A stretch of 64,000 nt of DNA, from positions 8,727,688 through 8,791,687 of the forward strand of contig OZ025286.1 of NCBI GenBank assembly GCA_964019165.1. Reading direction: 5' to 3'. The notes under the pieces are model-generated. The model was not told where the DNA came from. It ran no database searches and saw only the letters and a program-made list of their open reading frames with translations. Of this stretch, positions 53,801 to 64,000 are shown piece by piece. The position numbers and the translations under genes were made by a program. This DNA is from Mastigias papua. Its lineage: Eukaryota; Cnidaria; Scyphozoa; Rhizostomeae; Mastigiidae. The first letter of the stretch is position 1, and each line of letters starts with the position of its first letter.

Positions 53801-54228
53801 CATAGCTCCAAAACATAATCTAAGCATATTTGAATAGTGAATCTAGCATTAATAATATCATATGACCATCAGATCTGTAGTCATTGCTGTATTGTCAGAC
53901 TTTACACACATACGTATATTAGGCCCATCACATGTAATGACAGTATGTGCATATACTGTTGTATGATTGAAATTGAGTGCAAGTGCGTCAGTCTCATGTA
54001 TTAAACGACTTTTACATCTATTGTTGCACCGATGCCAATAGTTTAGCCAATGTTTCCTTCTTAAATTAGCTGTAATCTGCGATTGTAGACTATATACAGC
54101 TTTAAAGTTCTTTACATGTCGCAAAACTGACAGTACTATCCAAGACTTACAATCACTATAAGTACGTGTGTCATAGCTCCAAAACATAATCTAAGCATAT
54201 TTGAACAATGAATCTAGCATTTATAATA
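50890..54228. repeat. 9/10-monomer HOR, copy 1 (9 monomers)
   Basis: Units at 50890, 51261, 51632, 52003, 52374, 52745, 53116, 53487 and 53858. Markers are TCTTATGACC with CTGTTAAATG (50890), TTAAGCCCATC with CCAACACTT (51261), type b with AATAGCTTAGCC (51632), TCAACTTAGC (52003), f left and G-class right with ATAAGCACGTG (52374), and TCTTATGACC (52745). The G-class units at 53487 and 53858 have private CTACCATTTAT and CATTAATAAT. Confidence 0.86.
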
Positions 54229-56825
54229 TCTTATGACCATCAGACCTGCGGTCATTGCACTAGTGTCAGACTTTACACACATACGTATATTAGGCCCATC
54301 ACAAGTAATGACAGTATGTGCATATACTGTTAAATGATTGAAATTGAGTGCAAGTGCGTCAATCTCATGCATTAAACGACTTTTACATCTATTGTTGCAC
54401 CGATGCCAATAGTTTAGCCAATGTTTCCTACTCAAATTAGCTTTAGTCTTTGTTTTTACACTATATACAGCTTTAAAGTGCTTTACATGTCGCAAAACTG
54501 ACAGTACTATCCAAGACTTACAATCACTATAAGTACGTGTGTCATAGCTCCAAAACATAATCTAAGCATATTTGAATAGTGAATCTAGCATTTATAATAT
54601 CATATGACCATCAGATCTGTAGTCATTGCTGTATTGTCAGACTTTACACACATACGTATATTAAGCCCATCACAAGTAATGACAGTATGTGCATATACTG
54701 TTGTATCATTGAAATTGAGTGCAAGTGCGTGAATCTCATGCATTAAACGACTTTTACATCTATTGTTGCACCGATGCCAATAGTTTAGCCAATGTTTCCT
54801 ACTCAAATTAGCTTTAGTCTTTGTTTTTACACTATATACAGCTTTAAAGTTCTTTACATGTCGCAAAACTGACAGTACTATCCAACACTTACAATCACTA
54901 TAAGTACGTGTGTCATAGCTCCAAAACATAATCTAAGCATATTTGAACAATGAATCTAGCATTTATAATATCATATGACCATCAGATCTGTGGTCATTGC
55001 TGTATTGTCGGACTTTACACATATACGTATTTTTGGCCCATCAAAAGCAATGACATTATGTGCATATACTGTTGTATGATTGAAATTGAGTGCAAGTGTG
55101 TGAATCTCATGCATTAAACGACTTTTACATCTATTGTTGCACCGATGCCAATAGCTTAGCCAATGTTTCCTACTCAACTTAGCTTTAGTCTTTGTTTTTA
55201 CACTATATACAGCTTTAAAGTGCTTTACATGTCGCAACACTGACAGTACTATCCAACACTTACAATCACTATAAGTACGTGTGTCATAGCTCCAAACCAT
55301 AATCTAAGCATATTTGAATAGTGAATCTAGCATTTATAATATCATATGACCATCTGATCTGTAGTCATTGCTGTATTGTCAGACTTTACACACATACGTA
55401 TATTAGGCCCATCACAAGTAATGACAGTATGTGCATATACTGTTGTATGATTGAAATTGAGTGCAAGTGCGTGAATCTCATGCATTAAACGACTTTTACA
55501 TCTATTGTTGCACCGATGCCAATAGTTTTGCCAATGTTTCCTACTCAAATTAGCTTTAGTCTTTGTTTTTACACTATATACAGCTTTAAAGTGCTTTACA
55601 TGTCGCAAAACTGACAGTACTATCCAAGACTTACAATCACTATAAGTACGTGTGTCATAGCTCCAAAACATAATCTAAGCATATTTGAACAATGAATCTA
55701 GCATTTATAATATCATATGACCATCAGATCTGTAGTCATTGCTGTATTGTCAGACTTTACACACATACGTATATTAGGCCCATCACAAGTAATGACAGTA
55801 TGTGCATATACTGTTGTATGATTGAAATTGAGTGCAAGTGCGTGAATCTCATGCATTAAACGACTTTTACATCTATTGTTGCACCGATGCCAATAGTTTA
55901 GCCAATGTTTCCTACTCAACTTAGCTTTAGTCTTTGTTTTTACACTATATACAGCTTTAAAGTGCTTTACATGTCGCAAAACTGACAGTACTATCCAAGA
56001 CTTACAATCACTATAAGTACGTGTGTCATAGCTCCAAAACATAATCTAAGCATATTTGAATAGTGAATCTAGCATTTATAATATCATATGATCATCAAAT
56101 CTGTAGTCATTGCTGTATTGTCAGACTTTACACACATACGTATATTAGGCCCATCACAAGTAATGACAGTATGTGCATATACTGTTGTATGATTGAAATT
56201 GAGTGCAAGTGCGTCAGTCTCATGCATTAAACGACTTTTACATCTATTGTTGCACCGATGCCAATAGTTTAGCCAATGTTTCCTTCTTAAATTAGCTGTA
56301 ATCTGCGATTGTAGACTATATACAGCTTTAAAGTTCTTTACATGTCGCAAAACTGACAGTACTATCCAAGACTTACAATCACTATAAGCACGTGTGTCAT
56401 AGCTCCAAAACATAATCTAAGCATATTTGAACAATGAATCTAGCATTTATAATATCTTATGACCATCAGACCTGCGGTCATTGCACTAGTGTCAGACTTT
56501 ACACACATACGTATATTAGGCCCATCACAAGTAATGACAGTATGTGCATATACTGTTGTATGATTGAAATTGAGTGCAAGTGCGTCAATCTCATGCATTA
56601 AACGACTTTTACATCTATTGTTGCACCGATGCCAATAGTTTAGCCAATGTTTCCTACTCAAATTAGCTTTAGTCTTTGTTTTTACACTATATACAGCTTT
56701 AAAGTGCTTTACATGTCGCAAAACTGACAGTACTATCCAAGACTTACAATCACTATAAGTACGTGTGTCATAGCTCCAAAACATAATCTAAGCATATTTG
56801 AATAGTGAATCTAGCATTTATAATA
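54229..56825. repeat. 9/10-monomer HOR, copy 2 (7 monomers)
   Basis: Units at 54229, 54600 and 54971 match 50890, 51261 and 51632 at an offset of 3339 bp. An extra unit (55342, CCATCTGATC, AGTTTTGCC) follows, after which 55713, 56084 and 56455 match 52003, 52374 and 52745 at an offset of 3710 bp. The rare ATAAGCACGTG of 52374 returns at 56084. 56455 has a T-class GTCTTTG right half where 52745 has GTCTGTGC. Confidence 0.86.
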
Positions 56826-58680
56826 TCATATGACCATCAGATCTGTAGTCATTGCTGTATTGTCAGACATTACAAATATACGTATTTTAGGCCCATCACA
56901 ATCAATGACAGTATGTGCATATACTGTTGTATGATTGATATTGAGCGCAAGTGCGTCAATCTCATGCATTAAACGACTTTTACATCTATTGTTGCACCAA
57001 TGCCAATAGTTTAGCCAAAGTTTCCTACTCAAATTAGCTTTAGTCTGTGCTTTTACACTATATACAGCTTTAAAGGTCTTTACATGTCGCAAAACTGGCA
57101 GTACTATCCAAGACTTACAATCACTATAAGTACGTGTGTCATAGCTCCAAAACATAATCTAAGCATATTTGAACAATGAATCTAGCATTTATAAAATCAT
57201 ATGACCATCAGATCTGTGGTCATTGCTGTATTGTCAGACTTTACACACATACGTATATTAGGCCCATCACAAGTAATGACAGTATGTGCATATACTGTTG
57301 TATGATTGAAATTGAGTGCAAGTGCGTCAGTCTCATGCATTAAACGACTTTTACATCTATTGTTGCACCGATGCCAATAGTTTAGCCAATGTTTCCTTCT
57401 TACATTAGCTGTAATCTGCGTTTGTAGACTATATACAGCTTTCAAGTTCTTTACTTCTCGCAAAACTGACAGTACTATCCAAGACTTACAATCACTATAA
57501 GTACGTGTGTCATAGCTCCAAAACATAATCTAAGCATATTTGAATAGTGAATCTAGCATTAATAATATCATATGACCATCAGATCTGTAGTCATTGCTGT
57601 ATTGTCAGACATTACACATATACGTATTTTAGGCCCATCACAATCAATGACAGTATGTGCATATACTGTTGTATGATTGAAATTGAGTGCAAGTGCGTCA
57701 ATCGCATGCATTAAACGACTTTTACATCTATTGTTGCACCGATGCCAATAGTTTAGCCAATGTTTCCTACTCAAATTAGCTTTAGTCTTTGCTTTTACAC
57801 TATATACAGCTATAAAGTTCTTTACATGTCGCAAAACTGGCAGTACTATCCAAGACTTACAATCACTATAAGTACGTGTGTCATAGCTCCAAAACATAAT
57901 CTAAGCATATTTGAACAATGAATCTAGCATTTATAATATCATATGACCATCAGATCTGTGGTCATTGCTGTATTGTCAGACTTTACACATATACGTATAT
58001 TAGGCCCATCACAATTTATGACAGTATGTGCATATACTGTTGTATGATTGAAATTGAGTGCAAGTGCGTCAGTCTCACGCATTAAACGACTTTCACATCT
58101 ATTGTTGCACCGATGCCAATAGTTTAGCCAATGTTTCCTACTTAAATTAGCTGTAATCTGCGTTTGTAGACTATATACAGCTTTAAAGTTCTTTACATGT
58201 CGCAAAACTGACAGTACTATCCAAGACTTACAATCACTATAAGTACGTGTGTCATAGCTCCAAAACATAATCTAAGCATATTTGAACAATGAATCTAGCA
58301 TTTATAATATCATATGACCATCAGATCTGTAGTCATTGCTGTATTGTCAGACATTACACATATACGTATTTTAGGCCCAGCACAATCAATGACAGTATGT
58401 GCATATACTGTTGTATTATTGAAATTGAGTGCAAGTGCGTCAATCTCATGCATTAAACGACTTTTACATCTATTGTTGCACCGATGCCAATAGTTTAGCC
58501 AATGTTTCCTTCTTACATTAGCCGTAATCTGTGTTTCTAGACTATATACAGCTTTCAAGTTCTTTACTTCCCGCAAAACTGACAGTACTATCCAAGACTT
58601 ACAATCACTATAAGTACGTGTGTCATAGCTCCAAAACATAATCTAAGCATATTTGAATAGTGAATCTAGCATTTATAATA
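56826..58680. repeat. Right-end HOR, copy 1 (5 monomers)
   Basis: Units at 56826 (AGACATTACAAATATACG, CACCAATGCC, CCAAAGTTTCC), 57197 (TTTACTTCTCGC), 57568 (AGCTATAAAG), 57939 (CACAATTTATG, ACTTTCACATC) and 58310 (CCCAGCACAATC, GTATTATTG, TTTACTTCCCGC). All five types recur in the same order in the next two copies. Confidence 0.9.
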
Positions 58681-60906
58681 TCATATGACCATCAGATCTG
58701 TGGTCATTGCTGTATTGTCAGACATTACACATATACGTATTTTAGGCCCATCACAATCAATGACAGTATGTGCATATACTGTTGTATGATTGAAATTGAG
58801 CGCAAGTGCGTCAATCTCATGCATTAAACGACTTTTACATCTATTGTTGCACCAATGCCAATAGTTTAGCCAAAGTTTCCTACTCAAATTAGCTTTAGTC
58901 TGTGCTTTTACACTATATACAGCTTTAAAGTTCTTTACATGTCGCAAAACTGGCAGTACTATCCAAGACTTACAATCACTATAAGTACGTGTGTCATAGC
59001 TCCAAAACATAATCTAAGCATATTTGAACAATGAATCTAGCATTTATAAAATCATATGACCATCAGATCTGTGGTCATTGCTGTATTGTCAGACTTTACA
59101 CACATACGTATATTAGGCCCATCACAAGTAATGACAGTATGTGCATATACTGTTGTATGATTGAAATTGAGTGCAAGTGCGTCAGTCTCATGCATTAAAC
59201 GACTTTTACATCTATTGTTGCACCGATGCCAATAGTTTAGCCAATGTTTCCTTCTTACATTAGCTGTAATCTGCGTTTGTAGACTATATACAGCTTTCAA
59301 GTTCTTTACTTCTCGCAAAACTGACAGTACTATCCAAGACTTACAATCACTATAAGTACGTGTGTCATAGCTCCAAAACATAATCTAAGCATATTTGAAC
59401 AATGAATCTAGCATTTATAATATCATATGACCATCAGATCTGTAGTCATTGCTGTATTGTCAGACATTACACATATACGTATTTTAGGCCCATCACAATC
59501 AATGACAGTATGTGCATATACTGTTGTATGATTGAAATTGAGTGCAAGTGCGTCAATCTCATGCATTAAACGACTTTTACATCTATTGTTGCACCGATGC
59601 CAATAGTTTAGCCAATGTTTCCTACTCAAATTAGCTTTAGTCTTTGCTTTTACACTATATACAGCTATAAAGTTCTTTACATGTCGCAAAACTGGCAGTA
59701 CTATCCAAGACTTACAATCACTATAAGTACGTGTGTCATAGCTCTAAAACATAATCTAAGCATATTTGAACAATGAATCTAGCATTTATAATATCATATG
59801 ACCATCAGATCTGTGGTCATTGCTGTATTGTCAGACTTTACACATATACGTATATTAGGCCCATCACAATTTATGACATTATGTGCATATACTGTTGTAT
59901 GATTGAAATTGAGTGCAAGTGCGTCAGTCTCATGCATTAAACGACTTTCACATCTATTGTTGCACCGATGCCAATAGTTTAGCCAATGTTTCCTACTTAA
60001 ATTAGCTGTAATCTGCGTTTGTAGACTATATACAGCTTTAAAGTTCTTTACATGTCGCAAAACTGACAGTACTATCCAAGACTTACAATCACTATAAGTA
60101 CGTGTGTCATAGCTCCAAAACATAATCTAAGCATATTTGAATAGTGAATCTAGCATTTATAATATCATATGACCATCAGATCTGTAGTCATTGCTGTATT
60201 GTCAGACTTTACACACATACGTATATTAGGCCCATCACAAGTAATGACAGTATGTGCATATACTGTTGTATGATTGAAATTGAGTGCAAGTGCGTCAGTC
60301 TCATGCATTTAACGACTTTTACATCTATTGTTGCACCGATGCCAATAGTTTAGCCAATGTTTCCTTCTCAAATTAGCTTTAGTCTGTGCTTTTACACTAT
60401 ATACAGCTTTAAAGTTCTTTACATGTCGCAAAACTGACAGTACTATCCAAGACTTACAATCACTATAAGTACGTGTGTCATAGCTCCAAAACATAATCTA
60501 AGCATATTTGAACAATGAATCTAGCATTTATAATATCATATGACCATCAGATCTGTAGTCATTGCTGTATTGTCAGACATTACACATATACGTATTTTAG
60601 GCCCAGCACAATCAATGACAGTATGTGCATATACTGTTGTATTATTGAAATTGAGTGCAAGTGCGTCAATCTCATGCATTAAACGACTTTTACATCTATT
60701 GTTGCACCGATGCCAATAGTTTAGCCAATGTTTCCTTCTTACATTAGCTGTAATCTGTGTTTCTAGACTATATACAGCTTTCAATTTCTTTACTTCCCGC
60801 AAAACTGACAGTACTATCCAAGACTTACAATCACTATAAGTACGTGTGTCATAGCTCCAAAACATAATCTAAGCATATTTGAATAGTGAATCTAGCATTT
60901 ATAATA
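58681..60906. repeat. Right-end HOR, copy 2 (6 monomers)
   Basis: Units at 58681, 59052, 59423, 59794, 60165 and 60536. The added unit at 60165 (rel 146 stop allele, CTTCTC right half) sits between the CACAATTTATG and CCCAGCACAATC types. 59423 has AGCTCTAAAAC at about 59743, a C-to-T change that puts a stop in the minus-strand frame; it recurs in copy 3. Confidence 0.9.
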
Positions 60907-63503
60907 TCATATGACCATCAGATCTGTGGTCATTGCTGTATTGTCAGACATTACACATATACGTATTTTAGGCCCATCACAATCAATGACAGTATGTGCA
61001 TATACTGTTGTATGATTGAAATTGAGTGCAAGTGCGTCAATCTCATGCATTAAACGACTTTTACATCTATTGTTGCACCGATGCCAATAGTTTAGCCAAA
61101 GTTTCCTACTCAAATTAGCTTTAGTCTGTGCTTTTACACTATATACAGCTTTAAAGTTCTTTACATGTCGCAAAACTGGCAGTACTATCCAAGACTTACA
61201 ATCACTATAAGTACGTGTGTCATAGCTCCAAAACATAATCTAAGCATATTTGAACAATGAATCTAGCATTTATAAAATCATATGACCATCAGATCTGTGG
61301 TCATTGCTGTATTGTCAGACTTTACACACATACGTATATTAGGCCCATCACAAGTAATGACAGTATGTGCATATACTGTTGTATGATTGAAATTGAGTGC
61401 ACGTGCGTCAGTCTCATGCATTAAACGACTTTTATATCTATTGTTGCACCGATGCCAATAGTTTAGCCAATGTTTCCTTCTCAAATTAGCTGTAATCTGC
61501 GTTTCTAGACTATATACAGCTTTAAAGTTCTTTACATGTCGCAAAACTGACAGTACTATCCAAGACTTACAATCACTATAAGTACGTGTGTCATAGCTCC
61601 AAAACATAATCTAAGCATATTTGAACAATGAATCTAGCATTTATAAAATCATATGACCATCAGATCTGTGGTCATTGCTGTATTGTCAGACTTTACACAC
61701 ATACGTATATTAGGCCCATCACAAGTAATGACAGTATGTGCATATACTGTTGTATGATTGAAATTGAGTGCAAGTGCGTCAGTCTCATGCATTAAACGAC
61801 TTTTACATCTATTCTTGCACCGATGCCAATAGTTTAGCCAATGTTTCCTTCTTACATTAGCTGTAATCTGCGTTTGTAGACTATATACAGCTTTCAAGTT
61901 CTTTACTTCTCGCAAAACTGACAGTACTATCCAAGACTTACAATCACTATAAGTACGTGTGTCATAGCTCCAAAACATAATCTAAGCATATTTGAACAAT
62001 GAATCTAGCATTTATAATATCATATGACCATCAGATCTGTAGTCATTGCTGTATTGTCAGACATTACACATATACGTATTTTAGGCCCATCACAATCAAT
62101 GACAGTATGTGCATATACTGTTGTATGATTGAAATTGAGTGCAAGTGCGTCAATCTCATGCATTAAACGACTTTTACATCTATTGTTGCACCGATGCCAA
62201 TAGTTTAGCCAATGTTTCCTACTCAAATTAGCTTTAGTCTTTGCTTTTACACTATATACAGCTATAAAGTTCTTTACATGTCGCAAAACTGGCAGTACTA
62301 TCCAAGACTTACAATCACTATAAGTACGTGTGTCATAGCTCTAAAACATAATCTAAGCATATTTGAACAATGAATCTAGCATTTATAATATCATATGACC
62401 ATCAGATCTGTGGTCATTGCTGTATTGTCAGACTTTACACATATACGTATATTAGGCCCATCACAATTTATGACATTATGTGCATATACTGTTGTATGAT
62501 TGAAATTGAGTGCAAGTGCGTCAGTCTCATGCATTAAACGACTTTCACATCTATTGTTGCACCGATGCCAATAGTTTAGCCAATGTTTCCTACTTAAATT
62601 AGCTGTAATCTGCGTTTGTAGACTATATACAGCTTTAAAGTTCTTTACATGTCGCAAAACTGACAGTACTATCCAAGACTTACAATCACTATAAGTACGT
62701 GTGTCATAGCTCCAAAACATAATCTAAGCGTATTTGAATAGTGAATCTAGCATTTATAATATCATATGACCATCAGATCTGTAGTCATTGCTGTATTGTC
62801 AGACTTTACACACATACGTATATTAGGCCCATCACAAGTAATGACAGTATGTGCATATACTGTTGTATGATTGAAATTGAGTGCAAGTGCGTCAGTCTCA
62901 TGCATTTAACGACTTTTACATCTATTGTTGCACCGATGCCAATAGTTTAGCCAATGTTTCCTTCTTAAATTAGCTGTAATCTGCGTTTCTAGACTTAATA
63001 CAGCTTTAAAGTTCTTTACATGTCGCAAAACTGACAGTACTATCCAAGACTTACAATCACTATAAGTACGTGTGTCATAGCTCCAAAACATAATCTAAGC
63101 ATATTTGAATAGTGAATCTAGCATTTATAATATCATATGACCATCAGATCTGTAGTCATTGCTGTATTGTCAGACATTACACATATACGTATTTTAGGCC
63201 CAGCACAATCAATGACAGTATGTGCATATACTGTTGTATTATTGAAATTGAGTGCAAGTGCGTCAATCTCATGCATTAAACGACTTTTACATCTATTGTT
63301 GCACCGATGCCAATAGTTTAGCCAATGTTTCCTTCTTACATTAGCTGTAATCTGTGTTTCTAGACTATATACAGCTTTCAATTTCTTTACTTCCCGCAAA
63401 ACTGACAGTACTATCCAACACTTACAATCACTATAAGTACGTGTGTCATAGCTCCAAACCATAATCTAAGCATATTTGAATAGTGAATCTAGTATTTATA
63501 ATA
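60907..63503. repeat. Right-end HOR, copy 3 (7 monomers)
   Basis: Units at 60907, 61278, 61649, 62020, 62391, 62762 and 63133. A further unit at 61278 (private GTGCACGTGCG, TTTTATATC) is added between the first and second types. Units 59052 to 60536 correspond to 61649 to 63133 at an offset of 2597 bp. 63133 ends with type-b-like CCAACACTT and CCAAACCATAATC, unlike its counterpart at 60536, so the block ends in a hybrid. Confidence 0.9.
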
Positions 63504-63874
63504 TCATATGACCATCTGATCTGTAGTCATTGCTGTATTGTCAGACTTTACACACATACGTATATTAGGCCCATCACAAGTAATGACAGTATGTGCATAT
63601 ACTGTTGTATGATTGAAATTGAGTGCAAGTGCGTCAGTCTCATGCATTAAACGACTTTTATATCTATTGTTGCACCGATGCCAATAGTTTAGCCAATGTT
63701 TCCTTCTTACATTAGCTGTAATCTGCGTTTCTAGACTATATACAGCTTTAAAGTTCTTTACATGTCGCAAAACTGACAGTACTATCCAAGACTTACAATC
63801 ACTATAAGTACGTGTGTCATAGCTCCAAAACATAATCTAAGCATATTTGAACAGTGAATCTAGCATGTATAAAA
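63504..63874. repeat. Last complete monomer
   Basis: The left part has CCATCTGATC, like d. The right part is G class with CTTCTTACATTAGC. It shares TTTTATATC with the unit at 61278 and has the private CTAGTATTTAT before it. Confidence 0.85.
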
Positions 63875-64000
63875 TCATATGACCATCAGATCTGTGGTCA
63901 TTGCTGTATTGTCAGACTTTACACACATACGTATATTAGGCCCATCACAAGTAATGACAGTATGTGCATATACCGTTGTATGATTGAAATTGAGTGCAAG
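63875..64000. repeat. Partial monomer at right window edge
   Basis: The first 126 bases of a monomer (rel 1-126), with GTGGTCATTG and ATACCGTTG variants and GCATGTATAAAATC just before it. The array continues beyond the window. Confidence 0.95.

Larger units (their letters stand above)
1..64000. repeat. 371-bp tandem satellite array, whole window
   Basis: The same 371-bp unit recurs at 67, 438, 809, 1180 and onward to 63875, always in the same orientation and without any insertion of foreign sequence. There are 172 complete units plus partial units at both edges; 168 units are exactly 371 bp and four have lost one base. The unit is about one third G+C. Long, homogeneous, single-orientation arrays of this kind are known as satellite DNA of eukaryotic centromeres and heterochromatin; assigning this one to a centromere is inference. 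I see no CENP-B-box-like core (TTCG with a downstream CGGG), no telomere-type short repeat and no transposon remnant. The family and species are not recognised. Confidence 0.98.

Noticed and set aside
67..63833. About 148 similar minus-strand proteins of 109-114 residues, as a multigene family
   Set aside because: They are the same frame of one satellite monomer. Variants are mostly amino-acid changing, stop alleles are shared between units, and the 41-base gap between frames has no sign of expression signals.
1..64000. CRISPR array or iteron cluster
   Set aside because: The repeat unit is 371 bp with no unique spacers, no short direct repeats separated by variable sequence and no cas, replication or partition genes.
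1..64000. CENP-B box
   Set aside because: The consensus has no TTCG or CGAA core and no CGGG at the required spacing on either strand.
1..64000. RNA polymerase III gene or SINE-derived repeat
   Set aside because: I see no GGTTCGA-type B box, no convincing A box, no poly(A) tail and no target-site duplications between units.
1..64000. The 371-bp monomer as an old dimer of a ~185-bp unit
   Set aside because: Comparing the first and second halves by eye shows no consistent similarity at an offset near 185 bp.
1..64000. Assembly artefact as the sole explanation of the tandem structure
   Set aside because: Collapsed or falsely expanded repeats would give identical copies; here monomers differ at many sites in ordered, nested patterns. 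Local copy-number errors, for example at 36421-39759, remain possible.

Overview
This window is one uninterrupted tandem satellite array. A 371-bp monomer, about one third G+C, repeats head to tail in one orientation from the first base to the last: 66 bases of a partial monomer, 172 complete monomers (67-63874) and a 126-base partial monomer at the right edge. 168 monomers are exactly 371 bp; the other four are 370 bp. I find no unique sequence, transposon, RNA gene, CRISPR array or convincing protein gene. Homogenised satellite DNA on this scale points to a eukaryote, most likely centromeric, pericentromeric or other constitutive heterochromatin. I do not recognise the satellite family and cannot name the species.

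The array is patterned rather than uniform. Monomers fall into recognisable types defined by linked variants, and the types recur in fixed order as multi-monomer blocks, like the higher-order repeats (HORs) of primate alpha satellite. Relative positions (rel) count from the T of TCATATG at 67, 438, 809 and so on. Left part (1-16 kb): diverse monomers, a dimer duplication (7116-8599), a five-monomer duplication (2293-6002), a second dimer duplication (10084-11566) and a distant echo of the first monomers. 16390-28630: five successive copies of one HOR (9, 6, 6, 8 and 4 monomers) that differ by whole-monomer deletions. 28631-36420: mixed types and a 4-monomer to 3-monomer duplication. 36421-39759: a trimer repeated three times. 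40502-48292: a five-monomer duplication and an eight-monomer HOR in two copies. 50148-56825: a 9/10-monomer HOR. 56826-63503: three copies of a block that grows from 5 to 6 to 7 monomers.

Each monomer carries a minus-strand open frame of 109 codons, intact in about 148 of 172 copies. Shared stop alleles and mostly amino-acid-changing variants argue that it is a by-product of amplification, not a gene. The array looks shaped by in-register unequal crossing-over and gene conversion: several monomers are clear hybrids of two types, and the reading phase of the 371-bp unit is never lost. All comparisons were made by eye; difference counts are approximate.
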